DNA of 47,240 bases from Candidatus Butyricimonas faecavium (GTDB lineage Bacteria > Bacteroidota > Bacteroidia > Bacteroidales > Marinifilaceae): assembly GCA_944321125.1 (NCBI GenBank), contig CALUKD010000028.1, positions 1 through 47,240 on the forward strand, in the 5' to 3' direction. Shown piece by piece: positions 33,587 to 41,864 of the stretch. The stretch's first letter is position 1; each line of letters opens with the position of its first letter. The position numbers and the translations under genes are program-made. Below the pieces are notes generated by a model. The model searched no databases, was not told the origin of the DNA, and saw only the letters and a list, made by a program, of their open reading frames with translations.

Positions 33587-34609
33587 GTGGAAACAATTAT
33601 AAAACTGGAAAATGCCGTTATTCGGCAACAAAAAAACACGATTCTCAAAGACGTATCTCTAGAGATCAAGGAAGGAGAATTCGTTTACCTGATCGGTAAA
33701 GTTGGGAGCGGAAAAACGTCTTTGCTCAAAACACTATATGCCGAACTTCCTCTGGTTTACGGTAAAGGAGAAGTTGCCAGTTATCAACTGAGCAAGATCA
33801 AAAAATCGCAAATTGCTTATTTGCGACGCAAATGCGGGATCGTGTTCCAGGATTTTAAATTACTGACAGACCGGAATGTTTACGCTAATCTGGAATTCGT
33901 TCTGAAAGCCACGGGATGGAGAGATAGGAAAGCAATCAAAGAAAGAATAAATGAAGTATTGGATAAAGTCGAGTTACCAGATAAACGGGATAAATTCCCT
34001 CACCAATTATCCGGTGGAGAACAACAACGTATTGTACTTGCTAGAGCCTTGTTGAATGCTCCTCCTATCATTTTGGCAGATGAACCCACCGGGAACATTG
34101 ACCCAGAAACTTCCTACCGATTAGTCGAATTACTGAAAGACATATGCGATAGTGGCAAAACAGTTGTTATTGCCACACACCAATATGACCTTATAAAACG
34201 CTTTCCCGGAAGAGTTTTCCGTTGTGAAAATGGTACTCTCCAAGAAGATTTTTTGTTTGTAGAGAACTTAACAAAAATGAATGTTGTGATTGACGAAGCT
34301 ACGGAAGATATTGTCATTGATGTTAGCAACTCCTCCACCACAATTCCTAGGCAACAACTGGCAACAGAACAAGAAGTAATTCCTCTGGAAGATAAAAATA
34401 CAGAAATCTTCGTTCCTACAGAACTTGTACCGGAGGAGGTTCAAGAAATTGTGGCAATGACAGAGAAAACTGAAATAGTAAAATCGCCAACCATGCCCAC
34501 AGAAGAAATAACGATAAATACAGAAGAAAAAAAACTTACTCCGCAAGTTGAAGAATCCAAGAAAAAAGATGATAACGGTCCGGATATTATTGGTTTCGAA
34601 TTAATCTGA
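33587..34609 (+). CDS. ftsE: Cell-division ATP-binding protein FtsE with long acidic tail
   Basis: This ABC ATPase pairs with FtsX in the divisome to control peptidoglycan hydrolysis. Motifs are Walker A GKVGSGKTS, the FtsE-typical GIVFQDFKLL Q-loop, signature LSGGEQQR, Walker B IILADEPTGN and the H-loop ATHQYD. The catalytic domain ends near residue 225. About 115 further residues are rich in Glu, Thr and Val and end in PDIIGFELI, an extension absent from proteobacterial FtsE. The start is uncertain: alignment of the first strand favours GTG at 33587, while ATG at 33533 or TTG at 33506 would add residues encoded by an AT-rich, leader-like sequence. No ftsX is in the window. Confidence 0.85.
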   Translation: METIIKLENAVIRQQKNTILKDVSLEIKEGEFVYLIGKVGSGKTSLLKTLYAELPLVYGKGEVASYQLSKIKKSQIAYLRRKCGIVFQDFKLLTDRNVYANLEFVLKATGWRDRKAIKERINEVLDKVELPDKRDKFPHQLSGGEQQRIVLARALLNAPPIILADEPTGNIDPETSYRLVELLKDICDSGKTVVIATHQYDLIKRFPGRVFRCENGTLQEDFLFVENLTKMNVVIDEATEDIVIDVSNSSTTIPRQQLATEQEVIPLEDKNTEIFVPTELVPEEVQEIVAMTEKTEIVKSPTMPTEEITINTEEKKLTPQVEESKKKDDNGPDIIGFELI

Positions 34610-34612
34610 TAA

Positions 34613-34652
34613 ATGAGAAAGAGAGCGGTAAAATTACCCCTCTCTTTCTCAT
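34613..34652. terminator. Bidirectional terminator between ftsE and the SPOR gene
   Basis: ATGAGAAAGAGAG (34613-34625) pairs with CTCTCTTTCTCAT (34640-34652). An inner GGTA/TACC pairing extends the stem across a mismatch. It closes two convergent genes. Confidence 0.8.
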
Positions 34653-34668
34653 CTATTCTTATTTGTAA

Positions 34669-35127
34669 TTAGTTTTGTTTGGAAATCAGCAGCCATGCAT
34701 CCGCAAACTCCGGATATTGTTCACGAACTTTCAACAACTCTTCACGTGCAGCCCCCTCTTCATCAAACCCAGCTATACTTACTCGGCTCATCCCTGCATT
34801 ATTTTTCATGATAATACTATGATACCCCATTCCGTTCAACTTAGCCTGCAATTTCACTGCATTATCTACATTTGAAAAACTACCGACAATCACGTTATAC
34901 CGTTTTAACACGTCTCCATGAGTCATGGTCACGTTTTCTTCTTTTGAGACAACAGGTTTTGTATTTTCAGTTTTCTTTGTGGGATTTTGTGCCGTGGTTT
35001 GCACGTTTTCTTTCACAACAACAGTCTCTGTCTCCTCTTCCTCAAAAGGTGGTGCGTAAACACGTTTGTTCGTACCGCAACTGACAGTGATAAATGCCAA
35101 TAAAATTACAGATACAATAATTTTCAT
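34669..35127 (-). CDS. SPOR-domain lipoprotein
   Basis: This 152-residue protein has a lipoprotein signal (Cys in ITVSCGTNK), a Glu/Thr/Lys-rich linker (about residues 25-70) and a C-terminal SPOR domain (about 78-150). The SPOR domain has RYNVIVGSFSNVDNA, the LQAKLNGMGY helix and SRVSIAGF. SPOR domains bind denuded septal glycan, so this protein likely acts at the division site or in envelope maintenance, in keeping with the neighbouring ftsE. The start is taken at 35127 (ATG), since the longer frame would need TTG and adds only three residues. Confidence 0.9.
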   Translation of the reverse strand: MKIIVSVILLAFITVSCGTNKRVYAPPFEEEETETVVVKENVQTTAQNPTKKTENTKPVVSKEENVTMTHGDVLKRYNVIVGSFSNVDNAVKLQAKLNGMGYHSIIMKNNAGMSRVSIAGFDEEGAAREELLKVREQYPEFADAWLLISKQN

Positions 35128-35507
35128 TTTTCCCAATTTTTAATGTTACCAATCTTATATTAAAATGACAAATTTAGTGATAATATATGAGAATTGGATT
35201 GGAATAAAAAAAATTCTTCCATGAATATATAAAAGGAAAACACGGATAAATCTAACACAACCAACCTATCTAGACTATCATTAATTGTTATAACAATAAT
35301 ATTGCAAGCATAATTCTCCTATCAAAAAACGAACGTTTAATAATAGTGAAAGTACTGATTTTGTTATGATAAGACTAAATACTAACTAGAGCCTCTTTCA
35401 TCCTGAAAATAAAAAAAATAATTAAAACATAATTTCATGTGAAAATAACCATTAATAACCTATATTTGTATGATTATTAAACGTTGGTTTAAAGATACTG
35501 CATTTAC
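35128..35507 (+). promoter_or_regulatory. Gene-free AT-rich region with the ECF sigma promoter
   Basis: No reading frame here looks coding. TATATTTG at 35461-35468 is an exact -7 element and lies 39 bases before the sigma-factor ATG; TTTG at the -33 position is missing. The 18-base sequence at 35297-35314 also occurs at 12863-12880. The remainder is very AT-rich. Confidence 0.5.
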
Positions 35508-36056
35508 ATGGAAAGTCAATTAACAATAAATTTCTGGGGACAAGACAGCGATAAAGCTTTCCGCTATTTATATGACAAATACGCAGCTACTTTACGTTAC
35601 TTTTCAGCTAAGTATGTAGATGATGATGCGATCATTGAAGACATAATACAGGATGCCTTTCTCAATTTATGGGAGAAAAGGAATGAATTTAAAACAGAAA
35701 ACACGATAAAAGCTTATTTATACAAAATCGTACGTAGTTTCTCTGTTGACACGATTCGCCGTCGAAACATTACCAATCGATACGCAGAAAAAATTGTTCT
35801 AGAAAAAGAGGATCAAGAATTCTTTCTGGAAAACATTATTGAATCCGAAGTTTTTCAAATGATTCAAACAGTCTTTAATGAACTCTCTCCTTCTTGTCGA
35901 GAAGTGTACCAACTTAGTCTTCATGGGAAATCTCATGAAGAAATTTCCCAGTTACTAGATATTTCCGTGAATACGGTGAAAAAGCATAAAAATAATGCAA
36001 ACCATTACATGCGGGCAAGATTGAAACATATGCTGACGTTATTTTTATCTATATAA
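35508..36056 (+). CDS. ECF RNA polymerase sigma factor (Bacteroidetes FecI-like)
   Basis: This 182-residue sigma factor has region 2 at about residues 15-80 (FRYLYDKYAATLRYF, then EDIIQDAFLNLWE) and region 4 at about 120-175 (FNELSPSCREVYQLS, a helix-turn-helix with EISQLLDISVNTVKKH). It belongs to the Bacteroidetes expansion group that normally pairs with a FecR anti-sigma and a SusC transducer. The only fecR here is about 9 kb away, on the opposite strand, at the far end of the SusCD operon, and this gene converges with that operon. The pairing is therefore a guess. Its own promoter is at 35461. Confidence 0.92.
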   Translation: MESQLTINFWGQDSDKAFRYLYDKYAATLRYFSAKYVDDDAIIEDIIQDAFLNLWEKRNEFKTENTIKAYLYKIVRSFSVDTIRRRNITNRYAEKIVLEKEDQEFFLENIIESEVFQMIQTVFNELSPSCREVYQLSLHGKSHEEISQLLDISVNTVKKHKNNANHYMRARLKHMLTLFLSI

Positions 36057-36071
36057 CTTTTTACAATTCTG

Positions 36072-36800
36072 CTATCTTTCCAAAAATTGTTTCCACAAGT
36101 ATCCCAAACTTTTGTTGTTGGATAATCCCATACCCTCGTTCGTGTAACGAGCAGTAAATTCCATGTTATTTGTCATACATATCTTGATTGTGGCATCCAA
36201 AATAGTTCCCCGCCTTGCATCCCCCGAAAAATAGAATTTCTACGTTCAATTTCAGCCCGTGAAAAACGTTTTGCTTCAAATTCGGAAGTAAATCTCTCCA
36301 TTCTATCTATCAAGTAAGTATGCGACACAGCCTCACCCCCGGCACTCACCACATTCATTGCCATCGCCGGGAATTTTGCGAAATACCTCAAGGTTTACCC
36401 CATGTTTATGACACAAAGGAACGATTTTTTTCAACATATCGTAAGAAATATCGTTATACAATTTAAATCCCGTACAACCATACTCCTTAGCCTCTATTAT
36501 AATTTTTTCCAAATATTCCACGCTTGTACTGTCTGTTATTTCCTGACTTTAAGGGATGTTCACCGTCTCGTATCCCTGTGTATCCTACAAGTTCCTCCAC
36601 CGTAATATTTCAGCCCTACCCAAAATGAAGAGGTGTACACGCTCGGTCCCACGATATTACCACCTCGTAACGTTTCACGATACGAACATCCCTTCTCGCA
36701 TCCAAACATGGTAACACCATCGGTAATATAAGAGTCCGCCATGTCACGCATATAGTCCGGGGTCATCGTGAAATTGCCCCAATGAGTATTATCTCTACAT
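36072..36800 (-). pseudogene. Decayed amidohydrolase (at least four frameshifts)
   Basis: Read from about 36790 downwards, pieces in different frames join into one amidohydrolase-like chain. A first piece (DNTHWGNFTMTPDYMRDMA onward) runs to YYGG near 36605. A second starts VEELVGYTGIRDGEHP and runs to about 36540, and a third holds EYLEKIIIEAKEYGCTGFKL up to about 36385. A fourth is FAKFPAMAMNVVSAGGEAVSH, and a fifth, RRGTILDATIKI, ends LGYLWKQFLER at the stop codon 36074-36072. Each junction is a one- or two-base shift. The N-terminus with the first metal site is also missing. The remnant follows the TlpA gene on the same strand, so it was probably the last gene of the SusCD operon. The neighbours on both sides are intact. 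Confidence 0.8.
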
Positions 36801-36813
36801 TTTCATCATATAA

Positions 36814-37881
36814 TCACCCTTTCTCTATAAAAGTTTCAATCTCTTCCATGCTCGGATTTGTATCCAAAACTATTCCTTCCGGAGAGATTAAATACAATGT
36901 CGGTAAAAACTCTACTTTATAATCATCGGCAGTGTCACTTCCATTTATCTTTTTGTCAACTAACAATTGTTTCCACATCGGTTGGTCTTCTTTTACTGCT
37001 TTCAACCAATCTTCTTTTTTTTGATCACAGGATATAGCAATTACTTCAATCCCCAATTCTTGTAAACGGTTGTATTCCTTTTTCAACTCTTTGATCTTCA
37101 TTCGACAAGGTTTACACCAAGAAGCCCAAAAATCAATCAACAAGTATTTTCCTTTATAATCCGATAATTTAATCTTTTTCCCTTTTAGGTCCGGCAATGT
37201 AAAATCCGGAGCTCTACCCGTTAATTGCTTTTGCTTTGCGACTTCGTATTTCTTTATGATTTCATTTCTTACCTCAGAATCAGGACCATTTCCCATTGCT
37301 TCGATTACTCGTGTAAATAATTTAAAATCATAACTGATTATTTGTATATTATCCTGTACCAACATAGCAGCCACGGAACTTCCTCCAAAATCCCCCACCA
37401 TATTCAAAAACAAATCATTCCCTTCATCCCACAAACGTTTGTTTTCTTCCAAGTCCTCTTCACTACTTGTTTCAGACATCTGTTTTTGTAAATCAAATTT
37501 TGCCTGCAAATTTTCTTCTATTTTTTTGAGGTGAACATTCAATCGGGACTGCATACCTTCCTGTTCTGTTTCAACTAAATAACTATTACCTACTTTCTCC
37601 AACCAATACTTTCCGGGTTCCGAATAAAAATAAATTTGTCCGTCGTATTTACCGATATTTAAATAAAGCAATCGTTTCTCAGCCTTTCCTTTTAGTACAA
37701 AAGTCCGATCTGAGTGCACCACGCCTCTTGCAAGCGTGTCAGCGCCTTTTCCCTCTTTTGAAAGTAAATAAATTTCCGTAGCGTTACTATTTTCAGGTAA
37801 GGTTCCCCGAAGGGTATAAAAATCAGAAGGAGTGCATGCACTACATGCTATCCCCATTAAAATACTATTTATAATTTTCAT
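36814..37881 (-). CDS. TlpA-type thiol-disulfide oxidoreductase lipoprotein
   Basis: This 355-residue periplasmic lipoprotein has a lipobox Cys in IACSAC. A DUF4369-like beta-rich N-terminal domain (about 20-105), a helical linker and a C-terminal AhpC/TSA-Redoxin domain (about 222-352) follow. The thioredoxin site WASWCKPCR has its redox pair at Cys256 and Cys259. The cis-Pro loop is in EFLPTLYLI. Such proteins are frequent at the ends of Bacteroidetes Sus-like operons and keep thiols of secreted partners reduced. A hairpin terminator separates it from the PKD-like gene, so its expression may be lower or independent. Confidence 0.9.
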   Translation of the reverse strand: MKIINSILMGIACSACTPSDFYTLRGTLPENSNATEIYLLSKEGKGADTLARGVVHSDRTFVLKGKAEKRLLYLNIGKYDGQIYFYSEPGKYWLEKVGNSYLVETEQEGMQSRLNVHLKKIEENLQAKFDLQKQMSETSSEEDLEENKRLWDEGNDLFLNMVGDFGGSSVAAMLVQDNIQIISYDFKLFTRVIEAMGNGPDSEVRNEIIKKYEVAKQKQLTGRAPDFTLPDLKGKKIKLSDYKGKYLLIDFWASWCKPCRMKIKELKKEYNRLQELGIEVIAISCDQKKEDWLKAVKEDQPMWKQLLVDKKINGSDTADDYKVEFLPTLYLISPEGIVLDTNPSMEEIETFIEKG

Positions 37882-37903
37882 ATATTAAAATTAAATAAAT
37901 GAT

Positions 37904-37940
37904 AAAAACGGGGGAAGCAAGAAATAAATGACTTCCCCCG
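37904..37940 (-). terminator. Terminator between the PKD-like and TlpA genes
   Basis: CGGGGGAAG (37909-37917) pairs exactly with CTTCCCCCG (37932-37940). On the minus strand it is followed by GTTTTTATC, so it should stop or reduce transcription before the TlpA gene. Confidence 0.8.
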
Positions 37941-37953
37941 ATTAGAAATATTT

Positions 37954-39528
37954 TTAAAGAGCAGGAATTGTCGATGTCATTTCCATTGATTTATCTATAA
38001 AACGCATACTCACTACTTTTCCTTCCCCTTCCAAAATTCGTACGGGAGAACCATTAGGTTTACCACCTAAAATATCATACATGTATATTTTATACTTCCC
38101 GTTCTGGTATGTCGCAAATACCAAATAATTAAAATTATCTTTTTCATCCGTATCCTCTGTCCAATAGTAATTCTTTATATATGTAATCTCTTCTCCGGTA
38201 GCCATTCCTGTTGGAACTATTAATTCTTCCGTATTCTGTTCCAAGTCATACATGTATATCTGGTTATTTGCCACAAAATACATCACCTTTGTCGTTGTTT
38301 CGTATGTACAGAACAGATTGGCATTATTCAATTTGGATGCTGAACTTACTTCTGTCACCTTTTTAATCGGGTTATATATATTTGAAGTACTGAGATTCAA
38401 CTCATAAATATAACGTTTATTGGCATTATTCTCATCTTCAAACAAAGCGTAACCATTTGTTTCCTTATTTACAGCTATATAATTCATCCCAAAGAATTTC
38501 AGTTTATGAGTTATACCGTTAATAGGATAAGGTTGTTCTTTTCCTTCTTTATCCGTATCCGAGAATGTATGTAAACTTCCGTTAAAATCCAAATATAACA
38601 AACGCCCTTTTAATTCATCAAAAAAGAACCAACATCCATTAGAAATAACACCATAAAAATTCGGTTTTGTTTTCTCTGACTCGTTGACAAGTGCCGGTAA
38701 TCCAAACTTTCCAGTTCCTAAAAGATCATAAAGCGGGGCTTGAGTAGAGAAATAGATCCCTTGGTCACATACATATCCCACACCATAAAAATTACGCCAC
38801 ATATAATAAGGTTTCTCTCCTGTAGGCACTTCTCCTAAAAACATCGTGTTATACGTGTAAATTACACTCATATCCTCCACATTCGAAATTCGCACATCAT
38901 TTTCCGTACAAATAAATAAAGCTTTTGTGATCTCATAGTCGGCCTGAGCGTTTACAAAACAATACGATGGATCTAATCCTATACTAACCGGAGCGGCTGG
39001 CATATGTTGTCCATCCTTACTCTTCAGAATGTCCATAACATAACTTCCATCTCTCAAGTGCAAATCAATATCCGTTTCTCCATTTATTTCCTTCAATAAA
39101 TAAAATCCTTCAGAAAATGGAGTCACTACACTTAATGATACTGTCTCTATACTTGTTGCTCCATTTTCTTTATTTTTAGCCCATAACGTCACATCGTAAA
39201 ATCCGGCTTTTTCCGTTATCGGGTAATCTAGAACACGCTCCCATCCAATAGTATCCAATTCTATCTTAATTTGTTCAGAAGAAGTTGCAGATCCCGAAGT
39301 AAGGTTGATTGTCCAGAAATATTCTAAATCAGAGGTCCCGTCTGTTATCGTCACATTCGGCTCCAAGTGAAGTACATCTTGGAAAGCAACACACTCATAT
39401 TTTTCGTCTAATCCTTCTATGCGTATTTCTCCAATTTCTTTATAATCATAATTTCCTTTGTCATCATAGCAAGCCGTGATTAGCAAACCAATCAAGCAGG
39501 CAAACCACATTATATAATTCTTTTTCAT
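37954..39528 (-). CDS. PKD-like family surface lipoprotein
   Basis: This 524-residue lipoprotein (lipobox Cys in LLITACYDD) has an N-terminal beta-sandwich (about residues 28-135) with the YFWTINL and YDVTLWAKN strands of PKD/Ig-like folds. A longer region of repeated beta strands follows that resembles a beta-propeller (for example EDENNANKRYIYELNLS, EEITYIKNYYW). Proteins of this family regularly sit downstream of SusD and a DUF4843 protein in Bacteroidetes uptake operons. They are thought to be surface ligand-binding components. The 17-base gap to the DUF4843 gene shows co-transcription. The ligand is unknown. Confidence 0.85.
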   Translation of the reverse strand: MKKNYIMWFACLIGLLITACYDDKGNYDYKEIGEIRIEGLDEKYECVAFQDVLHLEPNVTITDGTSDLEYFWTINLTSGSATSSEQIKIELDTIGWERVLDYPITEKAGFYDVTLWAKNKENGATSIETVSLSVVTPFSEGFYLLKEINGETDIDLHLRDGSYVMDILKSKDGQHMPAAPVSIGLDPSYCFVNAQADYEITKALFICTENDVRISNVEDMSVIYTYNTMFLGEVPTGEKPYYMWRNFYGVGYVCDQGIYFSTQAPLYDLLGTGKFGLPALVNESEKTKPNFYGVISNGCWFFFDELKGRLLYLDFNGSLHTFSDTDKEGKEQPYPINGITHKLKFFGMNYIAVNKETNGYALFEDENNANKRYIYELNLSTSNIYNPIKKVTEVSSASKLNNANLFCTYETTTKVMYFVANNQIYMYDLEQNTEELIVPTGMATGEEITYIKNYYWTEDTDEKDNFNYLVFATYQNGKYKIYMYDILGGKPNGSPVRILEGEGKVVSMRFIDKSMEMTSTIPAL

Positions 39529-39545
39529 AGTTCATTCATTTAATT

Positions 39546-40355
39546 TTAGAATTCATATCGTGTAAATTTTACTATTTCTCCCTCTGGATTGCTTGTCGTC
39601 GGCTCTTCTCTCAAAACATCAAGTCCTTGCTCCGCCCGTTTGGCATTCTCTTCTTCCAAGGCATAAGTGAAGAAATAAAACCAATAATCTGTCATCCCCA
39701 TATCTACGCTACTAGGATCTCCCACCAATTCATAGAAAAAGTCATCATTTATTTTGATTCCCATATCCCGGGTAACATCAATCATGAATTGATGTTTAAC
39801 CTTTCCGTATTTTCCTGCAAAATAATATGTTGCATACATATTCCAATATTTAGGTTGAACCAGCATATCGGTTACAGTTATCACCCGTTCTTGATATTGT
39901 GGATATCCCGATGAAAAATTCTCATTATTCCCAATTCTGAATCGAACAGTTAACTCCTTGTCTTTCAAAGATGCATCCCGTTTCAACACGATCGGTACTT
40001 TCACCTCATTTGCCCCGGCAGGAACCACGTAATGAGAAGAAACTTGAGAATCATTAAAAGCAATAAAATGTACACCAGCTTCAGCAGCATTTGTATCTCC
40101 CATTACCTGTTCCAATACAAATGGACGGTCATGATCAACTACAAATCCCTGAGTTGCCACCTCAACCCATACGGTATCAAAAACTCTCGTTTTATCATCA
40201 AAAACAAACGTCCGGTTCAAAAGCGTATCACTCCACTCTTCATAAATAAAATTCAATCGGTCAATCGACTCATGATACACGTCCATTTCCTCTTCGCATG
40301 CCAGAAATGCAAATACAAGAAATACTCCTAAAATATATGTCTTTATTTTTTTCAT
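39546..40355 (-). CDS. DUF4843 domain lipoprotein
   Basis: This 269-residue lipoprotein has its acylation Cys in AFLACEEEM. The core is a beta-sandwich with the DUF4843 hallmarks: a tyrosine-rich N-terminal segment, a stretch describing variation and tolerance of strands (FVVDHDRPFVLEQV, HYVVPAGANEVKVPIVLKRD) and a C-terminal aromatic region. It lies between SusD and the PKD-like lipoprotein with gaps of 12 and 17 bases. Its role is presumably as a surface accessory protein of this transporter. Confidence 0.82.
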   Translation of the reverse strand: MKKIKTYILGVFLVFAFLACEEEMDVYHESIDRLNFIYEEWSDTLLNRTFVFDDKTRVFDTVWVEVATQGFVVDHDRPFVLEQVMGDTNAAEAGVHFIAFNDSQVSSHYVVPAGANEVKVPIVLKRDASLKDKELTVRFRIGNNENFSSGYPQYQERVITVTDMLVQPKYWNMYATYYFAGKYGKVKHQFMIDVTRDMGIKINDDFFYELVGDPSSVDMGMTDYWFYFFTYALEEENAKRAEQGLDVLREEPTTSNPEGEIVKFTRYEF

Positions 40356-40367
40356 AACATTTACTTT

Positions 40368-41852
40368 TTAATTTCCTTTCTGTTCTGAACTAGGCAGCGG
40401 CACCACATAATCCTCTTCCGTCACTTCTCGATCGGTCTTCCATAACATACTTTTTGTTCCCAATCTCTTATAAGTATAAAACATCTGCCCTTCCCCGAAA
40501 AATTCCCTACGATATTCACGTAAGATTTCAGTAGTCAGGGTCTCTTGCGTAAGGGGACCCGCAACTACGTTTCTTGCAGTCATGTATATACTGTACAACC
40601 GGTTTGCTTCATCCAAAGAAGTCGTAGATTCCATTGCAATCAAATACATTTCAGACAAGCGAATTAACGGGATCACCTGATACTGGGAAGACAACACTTC
40701 CAAACTCGTACTTGAAGAAGACTCCGGCTGATCGTATTTTTTTAACTTCGGTTTTATATTTCCTTGCAGATCCTGTGTCCGATTCCACAAATAAACCCGA
40801 TTATTGATTGCCACACTTTGCCCTGCAAATAGGTCCTTTTCAAATTGGCTTTCGGTTAAATAAAGTACCGTAGTTGTATTACTTGACGAGGTAGATGTTC
40901 CGATATTATCCTCAATATCCGAATTACTCAAGGCTAAAATACATTCAGAAGGAAGAGCAAAATGATTGGCATTAATATCCGCTGCTCCCGCTAAATCTAG
41001 CATTTTGGATCCTTTTTTGTCCACGGCATTAATAACTTCCATTGCACCCGAATAGGCTTCGCTTTTCTTACCTAAATACATGTATATTCGAGCCTGTAAC
41101 GCTTTCACGGCATAATAATTAAACCGGAAACGCCGGAAACCCAAATATTCATCTTCCAAATCCACGTTATAACTGGAATTATAATAATTATCTAATTCAT
41201 TAAAATTATATTCGAATAACGGATCGTGATCTTTGAACAATTTTTCGGCAGCATCCAAATCTGCTAAAATTAAATCTACAAATTCATCAAACGTATAATA
41301 GGGAATAGTTTCTTGGGATACCGTCTTTGCATAAGGTAAAGAAACTATCCGCGTGGCATTTTGCGGAATCTGTCCGAAAAGACGTAAAATATCAAAGTGA
41401 CAAAACGCTCTAATAGACAATGCTTCAGCCTCAATGACCGCTCTCAAATCATCGTTCGTTATAACATTTCCATGTTTCGGCATATTAATGAGAATAGTAT
41501 TCGCCTGTGCAATGGTATTATACATTTCACCATAAATAGTTGAGAACAAGTTCTCCGCATATTCGGTATCATACTGGAAATTTTTTAATTCTTCCTGACT
41601 GCTATAATTACTTTTGCTGTAAGACCAATGTTGGGCTAGAAATTCAATATCAGTCATAATTAATTTACATCCGTACAAATTTGCCGAATTCAATTTAATA
41701 TAACAGGCGGTCAAGGCATTTTTAAAACCGTTCACTTCCGTGAACATCTCATCTTCTGGAGTTTCTGTCTCCGGTTGAACATTCAACCAATCGTTGCAGG
41801 AGACCAGAGATAAAGTCATAAATAACGTAATATAATATAATATTTTTTTCAT
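40368..41852 (-). CDS. SusD/RagB family nutrient-binding lipoprotein
   Basis: This 494-residue outer-membrane lipoprotein (Cys in LVSCNDWLNV) forms the lid of the SusC channel and binds the substrate. TPR-like helices carry the family segments CHFDILRLFGQIP, AVKALQARIYMYLG and the C-terminal LIRLSEMYLIAMES and REYRREFFGEGQMFYTYKRLG. The start is given at 41852 (MKKILYY); an ATG three codons upstream at 41861 is equally possible. It lies directly after SusC with a gap of only a few bases. Confidence 0.92.
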   Translation of the reverse strand: MKKILYYITLFMTLSLVSCNDWLNVQPETETPEDEMFTEVNGFKNALTACYIKLNSANLYGCKLIMTDIEFLAQHWSYSKSNYSSQEELKNFQYDTEYAENLFSTIYGEMYNTIAQANTILINMPKHGNVITNDDLRAVIEAEALSIRAFCHFDILRLFGQIPQNATRIVSLPYAKTVSQETIPYYTFDEFVDLILADLDAAEKLFKDHDPLFEYNFNELDNYYNSSYNVDLEDEYLGFRRFRFNYYAVKALQARIYMYLGKKSEAYSGAMEVINAVDKKGSKMLDLAGAADINANHFALPSECILALSNSDIEDNIGTSTSSSNTTTVLYLTESQFEKDLFAGQSVAINNRVYLWNRTQDLQGNIKPKLKKYDQPESSSSTSLEVLSSQYQVIPLIRLSEMYLIAMESTTSLDEANRLYSIYMTARNVVAGPLTQETLTTEILREYRREFFGEGQMFYTYKRLGTKSMLWKTDREVTEEDYVVPLPSSEQKGN

Positions 41853-41864
41853 AACGGTCATGCT

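Noticed and set aside
36072-36800. Three separate small genes
   Set aside because: Their products are consecutive parts of one amidohydrolase-like chain in different frames, so a single pseudogene explains them better.
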